NCBI GenBank assembly: GCA_016210435.1
Contig: JACQUF010000108.1
Span: 1-5,793 of the forward strand
Origin: Chloroflexota bacterium
GTDB lineage: Bacteria; Chloroflexota; Dehalococcoidia; Lucifugimonadales; Lucifugimonadaceae
Length of the DNA: 5,793 bases
Reading direction: 5' to 3'
Under the pieces are notes generated by a model. It was not told the DNA's origin. It did not search any database and saw nothing but the letters and a program-made list of their open reading frames with translations. This document shows positions 1-4,320 of the stretch, one piece after another (position 1 is the stretch's first letter; every line of letters starts with the position of its first letter). Made by a program: the position numbers and the translations under genes.

Positions 1-717
1 GTGCTCACCGGTGCCGTGACCTATCGCCATCCAGGCCGGACCGGCCTTGCCCATGACTGCGCGGATATCGGCAAAGTCGACGTTGATCTCGCCCGGGGTC
101 GTGATTAGCTCGACGATCGACTGCACGCCGTGGCGCAGTATGTCGTCGGCCATCCTGAAGCCGGCTTCCATCGTGACGTTCTGGTCGCAGACGACGAGCA
201 GCCGATCGTTCGGGATGATGATCAGCGTATCGACCTTGTCCTTGAGCGCGGCGATGCCGGCTTCTGCGGTACGCATGCGGCGCGCGCCTTCAAACCCGAA
301 CGGTTTGGTCACTACGCCCACAGTCAGTGCGTTGGCCTCCTTGGCAACCTCGCCGACAATCGGCGCACCACCGGTCCCGGAGCCTCCACCCATACCGGCG
401 GCGATGAAGACCATATCCGCGCCTTCGAGCGACTTCTTCAGGCCTTCCCGGCTCTCTTCGGCACATTCGCGGCCCTTGTCGGGGTCGCCACCTGCACCCA
501 AACCCTTGGCAGTCTTGGCGCCTACCTGCAGGCGGACAGGAACGTCCGAGCGGATCAGCGCTTGAAGGTCCGTGTTGACCACGACGTATTCGACGTCCGT
601 CAGACGGTCACGGTACATCCGGGATACCGCGTTCGAGCCACCCCCACCAACCCCGATCACCTTTATCTTGGGAGTGGTGACCATGGATTCTTGTGTAATC
701 AGAATGTCATCCGCCAT
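1..717 (-). CDS. ftsZ: Cell division protein FtsZ (N-terminal 239 residues; C-terminus beyond the window)
   Basis: FtsZ is the tubulin-like GTPase that polymerises into the cytoplasmic ring at the division site. The 239 visible residues cover the GTPase domain. They include the first nucleotide loop (VGGGGSNAV, about 23-31), NTDLQAL (48-54), GLGAGGDP (72-79), the tubulin signature region (AAGMGGGSGTGGAP, 106-119), IPNDRLL (168-174) and the T7 synergy loop NVDFAD (212-217), whose acidic residues activate GTP hydrolysis in the neighbouring subunit. The ATG at 717 is chosen because GAGGAG (725-730) lies 7 bases upstream; a second Met at residue 12 has no comparable ribosome site. The gene lies 60 bases after ftsA and is last in the visible operon. 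Oddities: the signature reads GGGSGTG instead of the usual GGGTGTG, and the later ALMGIG-like segment reads AWMAIG. The frame is open to the window edge, so the linker and FtsA-binding tail cannot be seen. Family identity is certain. Confidence 0.97.
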   Translation of the reverse strand, partial: MADDILITQESMVTTPKIKVIGVGGGGSNAVSRMYRDRLTDVEYVVVNTDLQALIRSDVPVRLQVGAKTAKGLGAGGDPDKGRECAEESREGLKKSLEGADMVFIAAGMGGGSGTGGAPIVGEVAKEANALTVGVVTKPFGFEGARRMRTAEAGIAALKDKVDTLIIIPNDRLLVVCDQNVTMEAGFRMADDILRHGVQSIVELITTPGEINVDFADIRAVMGKAGPAWMAIGHGTGEH

Positions 718-777
718 CGCTGGTCTCCTCGTCGCCCTGTCGGCCGTGTACGCCTACTCGCAAATTAGGTCGCCTGT

Positions 778-2067
778 TTAAGAACCGGACTTGCCGGCAC
801 CGACCGGCGTCCTGTGCTGGGGCTGAGTCCGCTTCACGGAAATCCACCCCTTGACTCGATCGAACATCCCCGGGTCGCCCGCGGCCACCGACTTGCGTGC
901 GCCCACATGCGTATCGCGGGGAAGGTTGTCCATGCCCCAGATAAGGAGCCCGATGCTGGCGGTGTAGGACGGGTCCTGGCGTGTGCTCGGCAGGTTGACC
1001 ACCTCACGCGCGGGGCCCGTTGTCCGGACCTTGCCCTGGAATGTTGCGCGTACGAGCGCCTGGAAGCCGTCCAACTTGGCGCCGCCTCCCGTGAGAACGT
1101 AGCGGTTCAACTGGATGTCGCGGAGGTGGGGCGCCTGTAGCTTCAGTCTGACCATCTCGAGCATCTCGGCCGCCCGATCGTGGATCAGCTGGCTGAGCTC
1201 GCGACGGGTTATCACCAGCGGCTGGTCCATGCCGCTCGAATTCACTGAGATTTCGTCGTTGGCGCCGCGCACAGCCGGGATCGCCGCGCCGTGCGTGATC
1301 TTGAGCTTCTCGGCTTCGTCGAACGTCGTGTTGAATGCCTGCACAAGATCGTTCGTGAACTGCCAGCCGCCGACTGGAAGAACATTCGTGTGGACGATGG
1401 TCCCTTCGTAGAAGACAGCGACGTCGGTCGTGCCCCCGCCGATGTCGATGAGGATTACGCCTTCGTCCTTTTCCTGGGGGGTCAGCGAGGCTTCCGCGGC
1501 CGCCACCGGCTGGACGACGAGACCCGCAACCGCGACGCCGGCTGCCTCTACGACGCTTTTGAGCATCGCGATCGACTCGGGCGCGCCGGTGATAACGTGC
1601 GTCTGGATGTACATCTCGCTCGCGTGCATGCCGAGCGGGTTCCGCACCCCGTAGATCCCGTCGAGGGCATAACTGCGAGGGAGTACGTGCAGCAGATGCG
1701 TCCCGCCGTTTGCGGCCTCGCTCCTTGCGATCTGGAGCGCGCGTGAGATGTCCCGCTGCGTTACAACTGACACCCCGGTGTTCGGCACGCGGGTCCATTG
1801 ATTGCGGGACTCAATGTGGCTCCCACCCAGGCCGACGTATGCAGACCTGACCGAGATCCCGGCTTCCTTTTCGGCGGAGTACACGGCTGCGCGAACCGCC
1901 TCGGTTACCTCCGCCCCGTCGGTGACGTTGCCGCGCTGCATGCCCCGAGAGGGAGCGACGCCCATCCCCGTGACTTCCACCGAACCATCGGGCCGGCTCT
2001 TGCCGACGGTCGCGCAGACCTTGGTCGTCCCGAGGTCGATCGCTACTCTGATGTCTTCCTGAATCAT
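778..2067 (-). CDS. ftsA: Cell division protein FtsA, actin-like membrane anchor of the Z ring
   Basis: FtsA is an actin-fold ATPase that binds the FtsZ tail and ties the ring to the inner face of the membrane. The 429-residue protein has phosphate loop 1 (AIDLGTTKVCATVG, 9-22), a 1C-type subdomain at roughly 84-165, phosphate loop 2 (ILIDIGGGTTDVAVF, 205-219) and the adenosine motif LTGGGAKLDG (325-334). Near the end, residues 401-412 (MFDRVKGWISVK) resemble the amphipathic membrane-targeting helix, with Phe, Val, Trp, Ile and Val on one face and Lys/Arg on the other. In many FtsA proteins this helix ends the chain; here a Pro/Gly-rich basic tail of about 17 residues follows. The ATG start has GAGGGAG (2074-2080) 6 bases upstream. 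The gene sits 43 bases after rsmH and 60 bases before ftsZ, in the usual ftsA-ftsZ order, but without ftsQ or any peptidoglycan gene before it. Confidence 0.96.
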   Translation of the reverse strand: MIQEDIRVAIDLGTTKVCATVGKSRPDGSVEVTGMGVAPSRGMQRGNVTDGAEVTEAVRAAVYSAEKEAGISVRSAYVGLGGSHIESRNQWTRVPNTGVSVVTQRDISRALQIARSEAANGGTHLLHVLPRSYALDGIYGVRNPLGMHASEMYIQTHVITGAPESIAMLKSVVEAAGVAVAGLVVQPVAAAEASLTPQEKDEGVILIDIGGGTTDVAVFYEGTIVHTNVLPVGGWQFTNDLVQAFNTTFDEAEKLKITHGAAIPAVRGANDEISVNSSGMDQPLVITRRELSQLIHDRAAEMLEMVRLKLQAPHLRDIQLNRYVLTGGGAKLDGFQALVRATFQGKVRTTGPAREVVNLPSTRQDPSYTASIGLLIWGMDNLPRDTHVGARKSVAAGDPGMFDRVKGWISVKRTQPQHRTPVGAGKSGS

Positions 2068-2110
2068 GGTCTGCTCCCTCAGCCCGTCCCGCGGGCACGA
2101 AATAACTTGG

Positions 2111-3049
2111 CTAGACCCGCTCCGCCACGCGAAGCCGGGCGCTGCGACTTCGCGGGTTTGCCGCGACCTCGGCGTCCGACGGCTTGATCACCTTCCGGCT
2201 CACGAGACGGAGAGATCCCTTGTGCCCGCAGCTGCACACGACTGTCTCGGGCGGGCACACACAGTCCGATGACTCACGGCGCATGAAGTTCTTGACGATG
2301 CGGTCTTCCAGAGACTGGTAGCTGATGACGACCAGCCTGCCGCCATGTCCAAGAAGGGGGATCGACTGTTCCAGGGCGGACTGGAGCGACCCGAGTTCGT
2401 CATTGACCGCGATTCGGATCGCCTGGAATGACCTCGTGGCCGGGTGAATGCGGCGCCTGGGCCCGCCTCCGGCTGTCCTCGCGATGACCTCCGCCAGTTC
2501 GGAAGAGGTCCTGATCGGGCGCGTCCGCACGATCGCCGCCGCGATCCGGCGCGCGGCCGGTTCCTCGCCGAGGTGAAATATGAGGTCAGCCAGCTCTGTC
2601 TGGCTGTAGCTGTTGACGATGTCCGCCGCGGTGATCCGTTGTTCGACGCTGAAGCGCATGTCGAGCGGGTCAGGGCGGCGGAAGCTGAAGCCGCGCGCTT
2701 CGACGTCCAGCTGCAGAGAGGAAATGCCAAGGTCGAGCAGGATGCCATGGACCGGAAGGAACTCCAGGTCGAGTGCGACGTCCTTGATATCACGGAAGTT
2801 GGCGTTCACGGCCAGGAACGCGTCGCCGTAGCTGGCCAGGCGCGCGCGCGCGACTGTTATGGCTTCATGGTCGGCATCGAGGCCGAGGACCTGTCCTCCG
2901 GGTTCGGACGCCTTGAGGACGACCTCGCTGTGGCCACCTTCGCCCAGGGTGGCGTCGATGTACCTCCCCCCGGGCTGTACCGCGAGCGCGTCGAGCACCT
3001 CCGGCACCATGACCGGCGTGTGATGCAGCTCCAGTCCCATCAGGATCAC
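2111..3049 (-). CDS. rsmH: 16S rRNA (cytosine(1402)-N(4))-methyltransferase RsmH (MraW)
   Basis: RsmH uses S-adenosylmethionine to methylate N4 of C1402 in 16S rRNA, in the decoding centre of the small ribosomal subunit. The 312-residue protein has the family motifs in order: HTPVM (10-14), the SAM loop DATLGEGGHS (32-41), GLDAD (56-60), LLDLGISSLQLD (104-115), RGFSF (119-123), PLDMRF (128-133), HPATRSFQAIRIAVNDEL (202-219), SLEDR (246-250), a four-cysteine segment CVCP...CSC (263-274) and the terminal NPRSRSARLRVAER (298-311). The length is normal. The GTG at 3049 is preferred because GGGAG (3057-3061) lies 7 bases upstream; an ATG at 3040 would leave too long a gap and drop only three residues. 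It begins 15 bases after mraZ, so translation of the two is probably coupled. One oddity is Gln245 where the family usually has His before SLEDR. Confidence 0.97.
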   Translation of the reverse strand: MILMGLELHHTPVMVPEVLDALAVQPGGRYIDATLGEGGHSEVVLKASEPGGQVLGLDADHEAITVARARLASYGDAFLAVNANFRDIKDVALDLEFLPVHGILLDLGISSLQLDVEARGFSFRRPDPLDMRFSVEQRITAADIVNSYSQTELADLIFHLGEEPAARRIAAAIVRTRPIRTSSELAEVIARTAGGGPRRRIHPATRSFQAIRIAVNDELGSLQSALEQSIPLLGHGGRLVVISYQSLEDRIVKNFMRRESSDCVCPPETVVCSCGHKGSLRLVSRKVIKPSDAEVAANPRSRSARLRVAERV

Positions 3050-3064
3050 CGCCGCACTCCCAGA

Positions 3065-3514
3065 TTACCTGGCCGCACCTGACGGACTGAGCCGGTGAGC
3101 GCGTTCCGCGATCTCCGCGGCAGCCGCGTCCAGGGCCTGCCGTTCGGCACGCCACCGCTCGCTGCTCCAGATTTCGAGATATTTGCCAGCGCCTGCCACG
3201 ACCACGTTTTCGGCGATCCCGGCATACTGGCGCAGTACCGCGGGGATCAAGGTCCGGCCCTGGCGGTCGAGGTCGCCGGGGTAAGCGCCGGCGAAGGTGA
3301 GGCGGTTCAGTCGCCGCGTGGCGGCGCTTGTCTCAGGCAGGGCGCGCATGGTCTCGGCCAGCTTCTGCCACTCGTTCGTCGAATAGGCGGTAATGCAGGG
3401 GTCGTAGCCGCGGCCAAGCACCAGGCCGTCGGCGAATGCCGCCCTGAATCGGGCTGGGATCGCCAGTCGGCCCTGGGAGTCGATGCGATGCTCGTACTCC
3501 CCGGAAAAGATCAC
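3065..3514 (-). CDS. mraZ: MraZ, AbrB-fold transcriptional regulator of the division cluster
   Basis: MraZ is a DNA-binding protein that in studied bacteria represses or tunes its own dcw operon by binding short repeated boxes in the promoter. The 149-residue product has the two tandem SpoVT/AbrB-like halves that define the family: DSQGRLAIPARFR (12-24) and DRQGRTLIPAVLRQYAGI (83-100), each with the conserved D-x-Q/K-GR pattern. The length is normal. Translation starts at GTG 3514: the opening MIFSGEYEHRIDSQGR matches typical MraZ N-termini, and a strong AGGAGGT (3525-3531) stands 10 bases upstream. It is the first gene of the leftward operon and lies 15 bases before rsmH. A periodic array of candidate MraZ boxes covers its predicted promoter (3563-3607), which fits autoregulation. 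Identity is firm; the direction of control (repression or activation) is inferred. Confidence 0.96.
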   Translation of the reverse strand: MIFSGEYEHRIDSQGRLAIPARFRAAFADGLVLGRGYDPCITAYSTNEWQKLAETMRALPETSAATRRLNRLTFAGAYPGDLDRQGRTLIPAVLRQYAGIAENVVVAGAGKYLEIWSSERWRAERQALDAAAAEIAERAHRLSPSGAAR

Positions 3515-3524
3515 TGGCCCAAGG

Positions 3525-3531
3525 ACCTCCT
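3525..3531 (-). promoter_or_regulatory. Strong Shine-Dalgarno site for mraZ
   Basis: Read on the minus strand this is AGGAGGT, a near-perfect anti-16S sequence, 10 bases before the GTG start of mraZ. It is the strongest ribosome site in the window and supports the non-ATG start. Confidence 0.8.
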
Positions 3532-3553
3532 GCTACTGCCGGACTCCGCACGT

Positions 3554-3563
3554 GGGCGCGCCC
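3554..3563. repeat. 10-bp palindrome GGGCGCGCCC at the predicted mraZ transcription start
   Basis: A perfect GC-only palindrome immediately downstream of the candidate -10 element. On the minus strand it joins the last GG box, so a TGGG (3566-3563) and its inverted copy CCCA (3556-3553) face each other. It may be part of the operator or chance in GC-rich DNA; it is not a terminator because no T-run follows. Confidence 0.35.
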
Positions 3564-3607
3564 CCAGAATATACCTGTCATCCCCTGTAGGCACCAAGTT
3601 CTACCAA
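3563..3607 (-). repeat. Five GG-centred pentamers at exact 10-base spacing; candidate MraZ operator
   Basis: On the minus strand, reading downstream, pentamers TTGGT (3607-3603), TTGGT (3597-3593), CAGGG (3587-3583), CAGGT (3577-3573) and CTGGG (3567-3563) follow one another with 5-base spacers. Their central GG therefore recurs every 10 bases, about one helical turn, on one face of the DNA. MraZ of E. coli is known to bind TGGGN repeats separated by 5 bases just upstream of mraZ, so the geometry matches and the core is related. A further CAGGT (3616-3612) lies 9 bases upstream and may be a sixth, slightly out-of-phase box. The array overlaps both predicted promoter hexamers, which would suit repression. 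The assignment rests on geometry and position; the CAGG and TTGG forms differ from the E. coli consensus. Confidence 0.65.
3568..3597 (-). promoter_or_regulatory. Predicted sigma-70-type promoter of the mraZ-rsmH-ftsA-ftsZ operon
   Basis: On the minus strand TATATT (3573-3568) matches the -10 consensus at five of six bases. TTGGTG (3597-3592), 18 bases upstream, is a partial -35 with TTG conserved. Transcription would begin near 3561, giving a leader of about 45 bases before the mraZ GTG. The promoter lies inside the candidate MraZ box array: the -35 overlaps the second box and the -10 sits between and touches the last two. Prediction from sequence only. Confidence 0.5.
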
Positions 3608-3749
3608 ACGCACCTGCACGTCGCAAGCATTGGCGAACGCCGTTTTCGGGTTTTTTGGCGCCTGTCGAAATGCGAGCTCGAGCGCGCGCGCTAACGGAAG
3701 GCAGAGCACCCTTGCGGGAGCGCGTGCGGTACGCTGAAGCTCAGTGGCA

Positions 3750-3777
3750 CGGCGGCGTCCGCCGGGCCCTCTCCCGG
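3750..3777 (+). other. Two overlapping alternative GC hairpins in the mogA leader
   Basis: CGGCGG (3750-3755) pairs with CCGCCG (3759-3764) around a 3-base loop. CCGGG (3762-3766) pairs with CCCGG (3773-3777) around a 6-base loop. The two stems share bases 3762-3764, so they cannot both form in full. They lie 30-57 bases before the mogA GTG. No T-run follows, so this is not a standard terminator. It could influence mogA translation or may be chance in GC-rich DNA. Confidence 0.3.
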
Positions 3778-3806
3778 AAGAACTCAATAAGCTGGGGAAT
3801 GAATGA

Positions 3807-4316
3807 GTGCCGACATTCGCAGTCCTCACCAGCAGCGATGCCGGGGCCGCAGGTGAGCGAGAAGACACAAGCGGCGACGCGATCGTCGAGATGATGAGCG
3901 GCGCGGGGTTCACGCTCGCCGATCGGAAACTCGTTCCGGACGAGATGGAGCGGATCGCGAGCACCCTCCGCGAATGGGCGGATTCCGGGAAAGTAGACGT
4001 TGTCGTGACAACCGGAGGCACCGGCCTGGGGCCACGCGATGTCACCCCTGAGGCAATGTCACAGGTGGTCGAATTCGACGTCCCGGGAATCGCTGAAGCG
4101 ATGCGCGCCCAGACGTTTGCGAAGACGCCGTTCTCGATGCTGAGCCGCGCTCGTGCCGGTGTGCGCCGCCGTTGCCTGATCATCAACCTGCCGGGCAGCC
4201 CGAAAGGTGTCCGGGAGACGCTCGAGGTAGTAGTTCCCGTACTCGGCCATGCCCTGGACATGCTGAAGGGGCGGCAGGTCCCGCATCCGACGCGGCCGGG
4301 GCAAGGACCGCTCTAG
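3807..4316 (+). CDS. mogA: Molybdopterin adenylyltransferase of the MogA/MoaB family
   Basis: Proteins of this family bind molybdopterin; MogA-type members adenylate it with ATP before molybdenum insertion, a late step of molybdenum cofactor synthesis in the cytoplasm. The 169-residue product is one MoCF_biosynth-type domain. It has LTSSDAG near the start (7-13), DTSG (20-23), the signature [16 protein letters not shown] (68-83), the LSRARAG segment (112-118) and LPGSPKG (128-134), then a helix ending HALDMLKG (148-155). The GTG start is forced: an in-frame TGA sits immediately before it, and later candidate starts would cut the first strand. The ribosome site is weak (GGGG, 3794-3797, 9 bases upstream). 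The ABC-F gene follows after 4 bases. No other cofactor genes are visible. MogA and MoaB are hard to separate by sequence alone, so the symbol is less certain than the family. Confidence 0.88.
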   Translation: MPTFAVLTSSDAGAAGEREDTSGDAIVEMMSGAGFTLADRKLVPDEMERIASTLREWADSGKVDVVVTTGGTGLGPRDVTPEAMSQVVEFDVPGIAEAMRAQTFAKTPFSMLSRARAGVRRRCLIINLPGSPKGVRETLEVVVPVLGHALDMLKGRQVPHPTRPGQGPL

Positions 4317-4320
4317 CCCC

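Larger units (their letters stand above)
3515..3806. other. Divergent intergenic region between mraZ and mogA
   Basis: This 292-base region separates the leftward division operon from the rightward mogA-ABC-F pair and carries no supported gene. The part nearest mraZ (3515-3607) holds the ribosome site, predicted promoter and box array. The middle (about 3641-3657) has short T-runs on the plus strand in otherwise GC-rich sequence. A 12-base palindrome AGCGCGCGCGCT lies at 3681-3692. The part nearest mogA has two overlapping GC-rich hairpins (3750-3777). I could not identify a convincing rightward -35/-10 pair for mogA. Confidence 0.7.

Noticed and set aside
130..768. Plus-strand open frame of 212 codons opposite ftsZ
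   Set aside because: Antisense to clear FtsZ coding sequence, with no family features and low-complexity composition.
1004..1798. Minus-strand open frame of 264 codons inside ftsA in another frame
   Set aside because: Arg-rich, low-complexity product in an out-of-frame register of ftsA; no plausible start or domain.
2839..2853. Alternating CG tract as a Z-DNA or phase-variation repeat
   Set aside because: It encodes the conserved-register VARARLA segment of rsmH, is short, and is explained by Arg-Ala codons in GC-rich DNA.
2444..3082. Long plus-strand open frame of 212 codons opposite rsmH
   Set aside because: It lies antisense to rsmH, whose full motif set is intact, and shows no recognisable domain; a typical antisense shadow in GC-rich DNA.
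3639..3660. CGCC...GGCG inverted repeat with T-runs, as a possible terminator
   Set aside because: The stem is only 4 bp, the T-runs lie in the loop rather than after the stem, and no gene ends there.
3700..3806. Molybdenum cofactor riboswitch upstream of mogA
   Set aside because: I see only simple local hairpins; the multi-stem architecture of that riboswitch class is not evident.
3655..3894. Small plus-strand open frame overlapping the start of mogA
   Set aside because: Different frame from mogA, no recognisable features, and an Arg-rich product expected from GC-rich DNA.
3578..4261. Minus-strand open frame of 227 codons opposite mogA and the intergenic region
   Set aside because: Ser/Arg/Pro-rich product antisense to a recognisable MogA family gene; it would also run through the mraZ promoter.
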